From assembly GCA_944341895.1 (NCBI GenBank), contig CALVMB010000003.1, positions 1 through 64,000 of the forward strand: a stretch of DNA of 64,000 bases, written 5' to 3'. The first letter of the stretch is position 1; each line of letters begins with the position of its first letter. Made by a program: the position numbers and the translations under genes. This document shows positions 52,104-59,969 of the stretch, one piece after another. The notes beneath the pieces are model-generated. The model searched no databases and was not told the origin of the DNA. It worked only from the letters and a program-made list of their open reading frames with translations. The stretch comes from an uncultured Clostridia bacterium. GTDB lineage: Bacteria; Bacillota; Clostridia; Christensenellales; Borkfalkiaceae.

Positions 52104-52133
52104 GACCCGATGATCGGAGACGGTCATCGGGTC
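52104..52133. terminator. Hairpin between the GH3 gene and tyrA
   Basis: A 10-bp stem (GACCCGATGA with TCATCGGGTC, 10-base loop) 27 bases before the tyrA start. On the plus strand TCTCTTTCG follows; on the minus strand the tail is poor. It could be a terminator of the GH3 gene or part of the tyrA leader. No T-box motif was seen. Confidence 0.4.
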
Positions 52134-52262
52134 TCTTTCGCCCCGCCGCACCGCATGGCGGGCGCGGCGGGCGGCACACTGCCCTGCGATCTGTTTCTTT
52201 TCGGAATTGTAGCGCACCGCCGCCCGAAAGTCAACCGTTCGGCGGCCGCACGCGCCGCGGCG

Positions 52263-54254
52263 TCAGCCAATCCTGACGATCTTGCCGCCCTCGATATGCA
52301 CGAGCGCGCCGAGGCGGATATCCTGCGAAGAAGCGCCGACAAAGATCTCATACATGCCGTCGTCCACCGTCCAGGCGTCTTTTGCCGTCGACCAGTACGC
52401 GAACGCGTCCATGCCCAGCGACACGGAGACGTTCACCGTCTTGCCCGCGGGGACGAGGTCTTTGGAATACCCTTTCAGTTCCTTGTCGGGGCGGTACACG
52501 AAGGGCGCGACGGGGCGCACGTACACCTGGCTGACTTCCTTGCCCGCAACAAAGGAACTGTTTTTGATCTTGTAGCGCAGTTCCAGTCCGTCCTCTTTCG
52601 CCCGCACGCTCAGCGCGGAATATTCGAAATGCGAATAACTCAGCCCGTACCCGAACGGGAAGGCGACGTCCACGCCGTACTTGTCATAATAGCGGTAGCC
52701 GACGTCCAGCCCCTCTTCGTACCGTGCGACGCAGGCGTCGTTGTACCTGTCGTACGAAGGGGTATCCTCGATGCAGTCGGCAAAGGTCTCGGACAGTTTT
52801 CCGCTCGGGTTGACGATGCCCGTGAGGACATCGGCGAGCGCTTCGCCGCCGCCCTCGCCGCAGAATCCCGCCAGCACGATCGCCGCGACCGAATCTTTCC
52901 ACGCGCTCATATCCACCGAACTTCCCGCAAACAGCACGACCACGGTGTTGGGGTTGCGTTCGGCGATGTCGAGGATCATATTCTCCTGGACGGCGGGCAA
53001 CTTCATGCTCGCGCGGTCGCTACCCTCCGATTCGAGATCCGAACCCGTGCCGACGCAGACGATCGCCACGTCGCTTTCCGCCGCCTGCATGTATGCCTTA
53101 TGCGGTTTCATTTTGTTGGAATCGATCCCCTTGCACCAGAACGCGGGCTCGTATACCGCTTCGCAGCCCAGCCGCTCGGAAAGCAAAGCGGGAATGTCGT
53201 AGTACGGATTGCGCCAGCGCACCATCGCGGAACCGCCGCCCGCCGTCACGCCGGCACGGCCGGGACGGGCAAACTCGCCGCAGACGCTGACCTTCTGCTC
53301 CTTGCGAAGCGGGAGCACGTCCTCGTTTTTCAAAAGCACGATGCCTTCGGACGCGATCTTGCGCGCCGTTTCGTGCCGCTCTTCGGGCGTCAGCGCGACT
53401 TTGCGGCCGCGGCGCATCTCTTCACAGCGCTCAACGAGTTGCAGAACGCGCGCCGCGCAGGCGTCCAGTTCCTCGTCCGAAAGCAGCCCCGCCTTATAAT
53501 CGGCGACCAGTTTTTCGTAGTTTTTCTGATTGAACGGGAACTCGATGTCCAGCCCCGCCTTTGCCGACGCAGTGCGGTCGCGCACCGCTTCCCAGTCCGA
53601 ATAGATGGCGCCGTCGAACCCGAACTCCTCGCGCAGGATGCGGAACCCCTTTTTGTTCTCGGAAGCGTACACGCCGTTGATGCGGTTATAGGCGCACATC
53701 GCCGAGACGGGCTTTGCCTTGCACACATGCTCGAAGGGTTTGAGATAGATCTCGCGCAACGTGCGCTCGTCCACGTCGCTGGACTGTTCGAGACGGTTGA
53801 ATTCGAGGTTGTTCGCATAATAATGTTTAAGGCAGGCGCCGACGCCTTTGCTCTGCAACCCCGAAACATACTCGTACGCGAGCGTGCCCGCGAGGTACGG
53901 ATCTTCCGAAAAATATTCGAAGTTGCGCCCGTTGAGCGGGTTGCGTTTGATGTTCACGCCCGGCGCGAGCAGGATGTCCACATCGTTCTCGATGCAGTCG
54001 TCCGCAAGCGATTCGCCCATTTCCCGCGCACAGTCGCGGTTCCAGGTATTGGCGAGACACTGAATGGCGGGATAGGCGACGGCGGGCACCGTTTCCACCT
54101 TATCCGCCGTGCGGATCTCTTTGCGAAGCCCCACGGGGCCGTCCGAAACGCACACCTGCGACAATTTTCCGCCGAGCGAGTGCGTGTGCCAGAACCCGTC
54201 GCTGCAGATCAGGCGCAGTTTTTCCTCCGCCGTCAGATCTTTGACCGTGATCAT
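52263..54254 (-). CDS. Glycoside hydrolase family 3 beta-glycosidase
   Basis: A 663-residue GH3 enzyme, probably a beta-glucosidase or related exo-glycosidase. The N-terminal TIM barrel has VCVSDGPVGLR, YFSEDPYLAG, and the substrate-binding CLKHYYANNLEFNR. The nucleophile Asp lies in AIYSDWEAV. The second domain (VLLKNEDVLPL, VVVLFAGSSVDMSAW) and the C-terminal fibronectin-III-like domain (VSQVYVRPVAPFV, ELKGYSKDLVPAGKT) are complete. No signal peptide is visible, so it should act in the cytoplasm on imported disaccharides. The start has GGAGG 9 bases upstream. Monocistronic. Confidence 0.95.
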   Translation of the reverse strand: MITVKDLTAEEKLRLICSDGFWHTHSLGGKLSQVCVSDGPVGLRKEIRTADKVETVPAVAYPAIQCLANTWNRDCAREMGESLADDCIENDVDILLAPGVNIKRNPLNGRNFEYFSEDPYLAGTLAYEYVSGLQSKGVGACLKHYYANNLEFNRLEQSSDVDERTLREIYLKPFEHVCKAKPVSAMCAYNRINGVYASENKKGFRILREEFGFDGAIYSDWEAVRDRTASAKAGLDIEFPFNQKNYEKLVADYKAGLLSDEELDACAARVLQLVERCEEMRRGRKVALTPEERHETARKIASEGIVLLKNEDVLPLRKEQKVSVCGEFARPGRAGVTAGGGSAMVRWRNPYYDIPALLSERLGCEAVYEPAFWCKGIDSNKMKPHKAYMQAAESDVAIVCVGTGSDLESEGSDRASMKLPAVQENMILDIAERNPNTVVVLFAGSSVDMSAWKDSVAAIVLAGFCGEGGGEALADVLTGIVNPSGKLSETFADCIEDTPSYDRYNDACVARYEEGLDVGYRYYDKYGVDVAFPFGYGLSYSHFEYSALSVRAKEDGLELRYKIKNSSFVAGKEVSQVYVRPVAPFVYRPDKELKGYSKDLVPAGKTVNVSVSLGMDAFAYWSTAKDAWTVDDGMYEIFVGASSQDIRLGALVHIEGGKIVRIG

Positions 54255-54310
54255 ATATCCGTTCCTCCGTTGCATTGGCCGCCCGCCGCGCGGCGGGATG
54301 ATTCCCATGT

Positions 54311-54339
54311 ATTATAACAGATTTTTTGCGCGCTGACAA
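54311..54339 (-). promoter_or_regulatory. Promoter of the GH3 glycosidase gene
   Basis: Minus-strand -10 TATAAT (54311-54316) and -35 TTGTCA (54334-54339), 17-base spacer. Confidence 0.8.
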
Positions 54340-54369
54340 GAAGTTAACGATCCTTTTTCGCAGATATGC

Positions 54370-54396
54370 AAAAAGGAGAGCGCCGCGGCGCTCTCC
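54370..54396 (-). terminator. Terminator of the Dlt-like operon
   Basis: A 10-bp stem (54375-54384 with 54387-54396, arm GGAGAGCGCC) followed on the minus strand by TTTTTGC, 30 bases after the carrier protein stop. Confidence 0.88.
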
Positions 54397-54426
54397 CCTC
54401 CTGCCCGCCCGTCCGGCACGGCGGGT

Positions 54427-54651
54427 TCAGCCTTGCAGGCGGACGATCATCGCCCAAAGCGCCTGCGCGGAATTGAAGTTTTCGGGCACGATGTCGGCGG
54501 GCGAAAGCGTCACGCCGAACGCGTCGCCGATCTCGGCGACGATCTCCATGATGTCCAGCGAATCGAGCACGCCGCGGTCGATGAGCCCCGTTTCCTGTGC
54601 AAAATCCACATCCGGGCGGATCTCGCTGAGTATGCCGATGAGTTTTTCCAT
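54427..54651 (-). CDS. Acyl/aminoacyl carrier protein
   Basis: A 74-residue four-helix carrier protein. The phosphopantetheine-attachment serine is in GVLDSLDIMEIV (Ser about 35). Helix 2 resembles both DltC and stand-alone peptidyl carriers. The start MEKLIGIL (54651) has AAAGGAG upstream. It is the last gene of the operon that encodes an adenylation enzyme, a PLP decarboxylase, an SGNH-like protein and an MBOAT acyltransferase, so it should carry the activated amino acid as a thioester. It is not the fatty-acid ACP: no fab gene is near and the motif differs. Confidence 0.9.
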   Translation of the reverse strand: MEKLIGILSEIRPDVDFAQETGLIDRGVLDSLDIMEIVAEIGDAFGVTLSPADIVPENFNSAQALWAMIVRLQG

Positions 54652-54679
54652 GTCTTTGTCTCCTTTTTGAATTGTATCG

Positions 54680-55873
54680 TTATTTTTGTACACTGTTGAT
54701 CGGGTAGGTCGGAGCGGCGGGGCGGACTTCGGTCTCCCCGTCCGCCGTTCGCTTATAGACGGCGGGCAGATCGCGGCTCAAAAACAGGTAGATGCCCTCC
54801 GTCACCGAGTAGGCGCCCGCGTTCGCGAACACGAGCAGATCCCCCGTCCGCACGCCGCCCAGCGGACAGTTGCGCACGAGCACGTCCGCCACCGTACACA
54901 GCGAGCCGCAGACCGTCCAGCATTGTTCCCCTTCCCGCGCGGGGATACAGCGAAGGTACGGACGTTTCATCGCCATCGTCTGCCCGTAATAGTTGAGGTG
55001 GTTGATCCCGCCGTCCACGAGGCAATAGGAGACGCCTTCCGTCCGCTTGCAGTCGACGACGCGCGTGACATATTCGCCGCAGGGCGCGGCGATGTAACGC
55101 CCCAGTTCCGCGACCGCCGCGCGGGAAGGAAAGCGACGGCGCAGTTCCTGCGCGAGGTCGGCGGGCGCCATGGACGCGGGCGCCGCGCCCTCCTCAAAAT
55201 ATGCGACGCTCAGCCCGGGTCCGTACTCGACGCGCACGGGATCGAAGCCCGCTTCCCTGCGCAGGCGGGCGAGCGCGCCGCTCAGGCGGTCGAGGTCCGC
55301 CGTCACCGCCGCCGCCCCTTTCTGCGTGCCCGCATAGTACTGTACCCCTTCGACGTGCAGGCGCGCGCTCTGCCGCGCGGCGAGCGCGCCCAGCGTCTGT
55401 TCGTCCATGCCGAACTGGTTTCCGCTGCTCAGACGCAGGCACAGGCGCAGGCGCAATCCGTATTCGGCGGCGAGGCGGGCAAACAATTCGTACTGCGCGG
55501 GCGATTCCACCGTATACAGCGGCCGCGCGCCGTATGTATCCAGGGCGCGCCGCACGTCCGCCTCCGCCTTGCATACGCCCGAATACACGACCTGCCCGCC
55601 GCGGATTCCCTCGCGCATGCAGATCTCCGCCTCTCCGGGCGAACACACCTCGAAGGCATCCGCGTGCGCCGCGAGGTCGGGAACGAGGAAGGGGTTCGCT
55701 TTCACGGCATAGCAGATGCCGATCTCGCCGAATGCCGCCCGCAGTGCCGCGATGCGCCTGTGCAGGGCTGGGATGTCGAATATGTATGCGGGCGTCGAAC
55801 GCAGAAACGCGTACCTGTTTTCCGTTCCGATCATGTCAGATGCTCCTCCCGCAGTGTTTTCCGTTCCGATCAT
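54680..55873 (-). CDS. Type III PLP-dependent decarboxylase, LysA/BtrK-like
   Basis: About 397 residues with the alanine-racemase/ornithine-decarboxylase-type barrel plus beta domain. The PLP-binding Lys is in ICYAVKANPFL, the next landmarks are FEVCSPGEAEI and VVYSGVCKAE, the C-terminal active-site Cys-Asp pair is in CGSLCTVADVL, and the phosphate/substrate loop is FANAGAYSVTEG. Known relatives are diaminopimelate decarboxylase and BtrK, which decarboxylates a carrier-bound glutamate. Here it lies between the adenylation and carrier genes. The start at 55873 overlaps the upstream stop (ATGA). A 39-bp duplication creates a second equally good start at 55834. Confidence 0.9.
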   Translation of the reverse strand: MIGTENTAGGASDMIGTENRYAFLRSTPAYIFDIPALHRRIAALRAAFGEIGICYAVKANPFLVPDLAAHADAFEVCSPGEAEICMREGIRGGQVVYSGVCKAEADVRRALDTYGARPLYTVESPAQYELFARLAAEYGLRLRLCLRLSSGNQFGMDEQTLGALAARQSARLHVEGVQYYAGTQKGAAAVTADLDRLSGALARLRREAGFDPVRVEYGPGLSVAYFEEGAAPASMAPADLAQELRRRFPSRAAVAELGRYIAAPCGEYVTRVVDCKRTEGVSYCLVDGGINHLNYYGQTMAMKRPYLRCIPAREGEQCWTVCGSLCTVADVLVRNCPLGGVRTGDLLVFANAGAYSVTEGIYLFLSRDLPAVYKRTADGETEVRPAAPTYPINSVQK

Positions 55874-55896
55874 GTCATGTACTCCTCCCGCAGTTT
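55818..55896. repeat. 39-bp tandem duplication carrying ribosome-binding site and start codon
   Basis: Two copies, 39 bases apart, each contain GGAGGAG, a spacer, ATG, and the codons for MIGTEN on the minus strand. They span the end of the adenylation gene and the beginning of the decarboxylase gene. The copies differ at a few bases. Confidence 0.88.
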
Positions 55897-57375
55897 TTTG
55901 CGGTCGATCTTGCCGTTCGCCGTCAGGGGCAGGGCGGGCAGGTGCACGAAGCGGTGCGGCACCATGTACGGCGGAAGTTTGCGCCGCAGCGCCTTTGCCG
56001 CCGCCGCGCTCTCGCCGCCGTGGCAGAACGCCCAGATCTTTTCGCTCGGCGCGTCGTACAGGCAGACGGCGCGTTCCACGCCGCCCTCCCCCTGCAACGC
56101 CGCCTCGATCTCGCCCAGTTCGATGCGGTGCCCCATATGCTTGATCTGAAAATCCTTCCTGCCGACGAAGCACAGGTCGCCGTTCTCGTCCCGATAGCCG
56201 ATGTCGCCCGTGCGGTACACCGTTTCCAGATAGGCGGGATTGAGCGGATTCTGCACGAAGGCGCGCGACGTCTGTTCGGCGTTGCGGTAATAGCCCGCCG
56301 AAACGGACGTGCCCGACACGCAGATCTCGCCCTGCCTGTTTGCCTCGGTGACGGCATTCCCCTCTTCGTCCAGCAGGAACACCCGCTCGTTGGGGAACGG
56401 CCTGCCGATGGGTACCGCACTGCCCGCGAACTCGCCTTCGCCCAGCACATAATAGGTGCAGTTGCAGGTGATCTCGGTGGGACCGTACAGGTTGACAAAG
56501 GTCGCGCGCGGGAGATGCCGCTTCCATTCGTTGAGGTGGTTGACGGGCATCGCCTCGCCGCTGAACAGCACCTTGCGCACCCGTTCGGGCACTTTGTATT
56601 CAAAGGCATGGTACCCCGACAGGATGCACAGCGCCGAGACCGCCCAGACCAGCGTCGTGACCTTGCGCTCGCACAGATAGTCGAGCAAGGGCTGCGGAAA
56701 AGAGAATTTTGCCTTGGGGATGATCTCGAGGGTGGCGCCGCATTTGAGGCAGGAATAGATGTCCTTGACCGAAACGTCGAAATCGAAAGGCGCCTGGTTG
56801 CCGAACACTTCGTCCGCGCCGAACCCGAACACATCGGTGAATTCCTCGATAAAATCGATGACGGCGCGGTGCGGCACCGCGATGCCCTTGGGTTCGCCCG
56901 TCGAACCGCTGGTGAACAGGACATACAGCGGGTCGGCGTCGATGTGCCCCGCGCGGATGCCGCGCAAAAGCGCCTCGTCCGCCGCGGCGCCGCACTGCGA
57001 ATAGAGCAGGACGTTCTCCGCCGCGGGCGGGAGCAGACGTTCGCACCCGTCCTGCACCAGGATGAGCGGCGAACCCAGCGTGCGCAGGATGCTCTCCCGC
57101 CGCGCCTGCGGATGCAGAGGGTTGAGCGGGACATAAAAACAGCCCGCATACACACAGCCCAGGAACATGGCCAATGTCTGCACCCCTTTCGTTCCCAGCA
57201 CGGCGACGGGGGTGCGCGGCGGCACCGCCTGCGCGATGCGCGTGCCCGCACGCATTGCGCGTTCGCGCAGTTGCGCATAGGTGCATGCCTCGGTCTCGTC
57301 CGCCGCGGCGCGTTTGTCCGCATGCGCGAGCGCGCTGTGTTCGAGGTATTCCAATACGTTTTTGATACGGCTCAT
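55870..57375 (-). CDS. Amino acid adenylation enzyme, DltA-like
   Basis: A 501-residue stand-alone adenylation domain of the ANL superfamily. Core motifs are present: A3 LFTSGSTGEPKGIAV, A4 FDFDVSVKDIYS, A5 NLYGPTEITCNCTYY, A7 YRTGDIGYRDENG, A8 GRKDFQIKHMGHRIELGEIE and A10 with Lys in NGKIDRKKLREEY. It should activate an amino acid with ATP and load it on the carrier protein. Overall it resembles DltA (D-Ala activating), but its binding pocket is not readable with certainty. The start at 57375 overlaps the SGNH gene stop by 4 bases, and its own stop overlaps the decarboxylase start. Confidence 0.92.
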   Translation of the reverse strand: MSRIKNVLEYLEHSALAHADKRAAADETEACTYAQLRERAMRAGTRIAQAVPPRTPVAVLGTKGVQTLAMFLGCVYAGCFYVPLNPLHPQARRESILRTLGSPLILVQDGCERLLPPAAENVLLYSQCGAAADEALLRGIRAGHIDADPLYVLFTSGSTGEPKGIAVPHRAVIDFIEEFTDVFGFGADEVFGNQAPFDFDVSVKDIYSCLKCGATLEIIPKAKFSFPQPLLDYLCERKVTTLVWAVSALCILSGYHAFEYKVPERVRKVLFSGEAMPVNHLNEWKRHLPRATFVNLYGPTEITCNCTYYVLGEGEFAGSAVPIGRPFPNERVFLLDEEGNAVTEANRQGEICVSGTSVSAGYYRNAEQTSRAFVQNPLNPAYLETVYRTGDIGYRDENGDLCFVGRKDFQIKHMGHRIELGEIEAALQGEGGVERAVCLYDAPSEKIWAFCHGGESAAAAKALRRKLPPYMVPHRFVHLPALPLTANGKIDRKKLREEYMT

Positions 57376-58343
57376 TCCTTTCCTCCTTCCCGCAGGATCT
57401 CTTCGTAGCGGCGCAGATCCTCTTTCCACGTCGCATAGGCGGGGTCTTCGCGGCGGTCGGCAAGCGCATACCGCCCTTTGAGATAGGCACCCAGGTAGTG
57501 CGAGACCTTGCGCGCGCCGCTGTAATTGAGGTGGTCGCCCTTGTCGCGCGTGTCCGTCTTCCAGTCGAATGCCATTTCTTCCAGCCGCTGGTTGAGGTCG
57601 ATGAAATCCAGCCCGTGCCGTTCCGCGTACCCGCGGACGGCGTTGTAGCGGCTGCCGTCCCACACGACGAGCGAAGGCACTTCGAGCAGCAACAGCGAAA
57701 TTTTTTTCTTCTCGCAGAGCAGGCGGACGCGCTCGAGCGACTGCATCTGTTTTTTGCCGATCTCGTACACCGTTTCCGTCTTTTCGAAGCGCTTTTTGCC
57801 CTTATACGGGCGCACCGACGCGTTGTAGTAAAAGCCTTTGGTCGCACTGCGCCCGCCCGCATCCCTGCCGCCGAACCAGTGCTTCCAGCGCCAGTGATTT
57901 TTCAGCACGGGGAAAACGCCGTACAGCAGGCGCTCGGCGGAATTGCGCGCGACGGTCACGTTTTTGTCGTAGAACAACTGATCCACTTCAAACACGACGA
58001 CGGAGGGCGTCTGCTTTTCCGTCAGCGCGCGCAGCCAGTGTTCGGATTCCCACGGAAGTTGCGCGGGCTGTGAACAATCGTACGAAGTAAAGCCGTAATC
58101 CCTGTACATTTCCATGGGCGAGATCGCGCTGTATACACCGCTGTGCCCGAAAAACAGGACGTCCAGCGAGTTTTGCGGTTCCTCGAACACGCGGACGGAC
58201 TCCTGCGAGCGCGTCTGCGCGCGCCGCACCGTCGCTTCGGGGCGGACAAGGTACGCCGCGCCGTGCAACAGCCCGATCAACAGCACGAAAAAGATGCAGG
58301 CTTTGAGGATGCGCCGCACGCGCGGCGAGACGTGTCTTTCCAT
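57372..58343 (-). CDS. Membrane-anchored SGNH/DltD-like protein
   Basis: A 323-residue protein with one N-terminal membrane helix (ILKACIFFVLLIGLLHGAAYL) and an extracytoplasmic domain. Its SGNH-type features are LDVLFFGHSGVYSAISPMEMY, where a Ser follows the GH, and the late KGDHLNYSGARKVSHYL, where His and Asp could complete a catalytic site. DltD has this fold and a role in D-Ala transfer to teichoic acid. Similar proteins accompany MBOAT acyltransferases (AlgX/DHHW group). The start MERHVSPRV (58343) has GGAG upstream. It follows the MBOAT gene by 16 bases. Confidence 0.85.
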   Translation of the reverse strand: MERHVSPRVRRILKACIFFVLLIGLLHGAAYLVRPEATVRRAQTRSQESVRVFEEPQNSLDVLFFGHSGVYSAISPMEMYRDYGFTSYDCSQPAQLPWESEHWLRALTEKQTPSVVVFEVDQLFYDKNVTVARNSAERLLYGVFPVLKNHWRWKHWFGGRDAGGRSATKGFYYNASVRPYKGKKRFEKTETVYEIGKKQMQSLERVRLLCEKKKISLLLLEVPSLVVWDGSRYNAVRGYAERHGLDFIDLNQRLEEMAFDWKTDTRDKGDHLNYSGARKVSHYLGAYLKGRYALADRREDPAYATWKEDLRRYEEILREGGKE

Positions 58344-58359
58344 CGCAGATCTCCTTGGT

Positions 58360-59898
58360 TCAGAAATTGCCGTAAATGAAGGGCACAACGGCGTATGCGT
58401 CGCCGTATGCGCCGAACAGGACGAGGAACACCGCCACCCCGAGATAGGACGCCCACCGCACGGGCAGGACCGCCTCTCCCACTTTTTCGCGCACCGAGAT
58501 GCCGCGTTCCTGGCAGATGCCGACCGCGAGCATCAGCCCCAGCCCGACCAGCGCGATGATCCATTCCCTGAGATCCAGCCCCAGCGAAGCGAGCGTGCCG
58601 CCGTACGGGCGGAACACCGACGAGAAGATGATCCACGCGTCGCCCAGCGTGTTCGCGCCGAAAATGGTTTCGCCGACGAAGATGATGAGCAGCGTGCGCA
58701 GGTGGCGGAAGAGGTTCAGCGCGCGGTTTTCGGGCGAGATCCCGCACTTTGCATACACTTTTTTGAAGAGCGGTTCGCACAGCATGCCCGCCGAAATGAT
58801 GACGAAATAATACATGCCGTACACGATGTATTTCCATTCGGGACCGTGCCACAGCCCGTTGCAAAGCCAGACCGCGAGCAGCGCCGCAAGCGTGGGAAAC
58901 ATCTTGGTGAAGTGGTTTTTGCGGATCTTTTTGAGTTTGCCGCCCGCCGCGATCACGCGCGGGTTGAGCGCCACGGTATAGAACACATATTCTTTGAGCC
59001 ATGCGCCCAGCGTGATGTGCCAGCGCTGCCAGAATTCCTGCGCGCTCTTCGCAAAAAACGGGCGGCGGAAATTTTCGGGCAGGCGCACGCCGAACAATTC
59101 GCCGCTGCCCAGCGCGATGTCGATGAATCCCGAAAAATCGGCGTACAGTTGCAGGGTATAGCAGAGGATGAACAGCACGCTCGCATACCCGCCGAACTGC
59201 GCGGGCGCGTCCCCCACCGTCTTGACCAGCAAATACAGGCGGTCGGCGACGACGATCTTTTTGAACAGTCCCCACAGGATGCGCTGGACACCGAACAGAA
59301 CGCCGCGGTAGTCGAATTCGTGCCCCTCGCACAGTTCGCCCGCCGTCTGCCCGTAGCGGCAGATGGGGCCTTCGAGGATGAGGGGGAAGAAACACAGGAA
59401 CAGGCACAGTTTTCCGAAGTTGCGCTCGGGCGCGAACCTGCCGCGGCCGATATCCACCATGTACCCGACCGCCGAGAGCGTATAAAAGGAAATGCCCAGC
59501 GGCAGGACGAGGCGCAGCGCGGGAAGGCGGACCTGCGCCCCTGCCAGCGACAGGAGGGAATTGAACGTTTCCCCGAAAAAGTTATAGTATTTCAAAAATC
59601 CGAGCACAGCGAGGTTGAACGTCACCGTCAGGGCGACGAAAATTTTGTTGTTGCGTTTGCGCCGCCGCGCCGCCCTCTCTTCCTCCCACTCCGCCGCGGG
59701 ACGGACGAGAAAGCGGGCGGAAAAGTACACGCTCGCCGCCGTCGCCAGCACGAACACGACGAGATAGGTGCTTGCAAGAACATAGAACAAGAGGCTGAAC
59801 GCGAGCAGGACGATCCACCTGCCCCGCTTGGGCACAAGGTAATAGACAAGCACCGCCGCCGCCAGCACGGCAAAATAGATCAGCATGACCGTGTTCAT
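58360..59898 (-). CDS. MBOAT-family acyltransferase, DltB/AlgI-like
   Basis: A 512-residue polytopic membrane protein with about 11 helices. The MBOAT core is seen in LQLYADFSGFIDIALGSGEL and RRPFFAKSAQEFWQRWHITLG. The catalytic His is in WLCNGLWHGPEWKYIVYG. Such proteins pass an activated acyl or aminoacyl group across the membrane onto sugars or teichoic acid. It heads the operon, and the carrier and adenylation enzymes at its end make it a DltB analogue. The start at 59898 follows directly after seven T residues of a terminator; its likely ribosome-binding site (GGAGGGCGG) is in the hairpin. Confidence 0.92.
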   Translation of the reverse strand: MNTVMLIYFAVLAAAVLVYYLVPKRGRWIVLLAFSLLFYVLASTYLVVFVLATAASVYFSARFLVRPAAEWEEERAARRRKRNNKIFVALTVTFNLAVLGFLKYYNFFGETFNSLLSLAGAQVRLPALRLVLPLGISFYTLSAVGYMVDIGRGRFAPERNFGKLCLFLCFFPLILEGPICRYGQTAGELCEGHEFDYRGVLFGVQRILWGLFKKIVVADRLYLLVKTVGDAPAQFGGYASVLFILCYTLQLYADFSGFIDIALGSGELFGVRLPENFRRPFFAKSAQEFWQRWHITLGAWLKEYVFYTVALNPRVIAAGGKLKKIRKNHFTKMFPTLAALLAVWLCNGLWHGPEWKYIVYGMYYFVIISAGMLCEPLFKKVYAKCGISPENRALNLFRHLRTLLIIFVGETIFGANTLGDAWIIFSSVFRPYGGTLASLGLDLREWIIALVGLGLMLAVGICQERGISVREKVGEAVLPVRWASYLGVAVFLVLFGAYGDAYAVVPFIYGNF

Positions 59899-59953
59899 AA
59901 AAAAACCGCCGCCCTCCCGTGTATTACACCTGAATAACACGGGTGAGCGGCGG
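59899..59953 (-). terminator. Intrinsic terminator abutting the start codon of the MBOAT gene
   Basis: A bipartite stem: CCGCCGC with GCGGCGG (59947-59953 with 59906-59912) and CCCGTGT with ACACGGG (59937-59943 with 59916-59922), followed on the minus strand by seven T residues (59905-59899) and then the ATG. It lies 17 bases past the stop of the anti-sigma-like gene. Its 3' arm contains the GGAGG that precedes the MBOAT start. Confidence 0.85.
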
Positions 59954-59969
59954 TTTGTCCACGCCTTTT

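Noticed and set aside
52080..52140. T-box leader for tyrA
   Set aside because: There is a hairpin, but the AGGGTGGNACCGCG antiterminator bulge and a specifier loop are not found.
52110..54317. A 735-codon plus-strand frame opposite the GH3 gene
   Set aside because: It is the antisense reading of a well-conserved GH3 glycosidase in GC-rich DNA; it has no ribosome-binding site and no family motif.
54427..54651. Fatty-acid acyl carrier protein
   Set aside because: No fab or pls gene is adjacent, and the carrier is in an operon with an adenylation enzyme and MBOAT.
54680..55873. Diaminopimelate decarboxylase lysA of lysine synthesis
   Set aside because: The fold is the same, but the gene lies inside a carrier/adenylation operon with no other dap genes, and the LNLGGGFGI-type motif is altered to VEYGPGLSVAYF.
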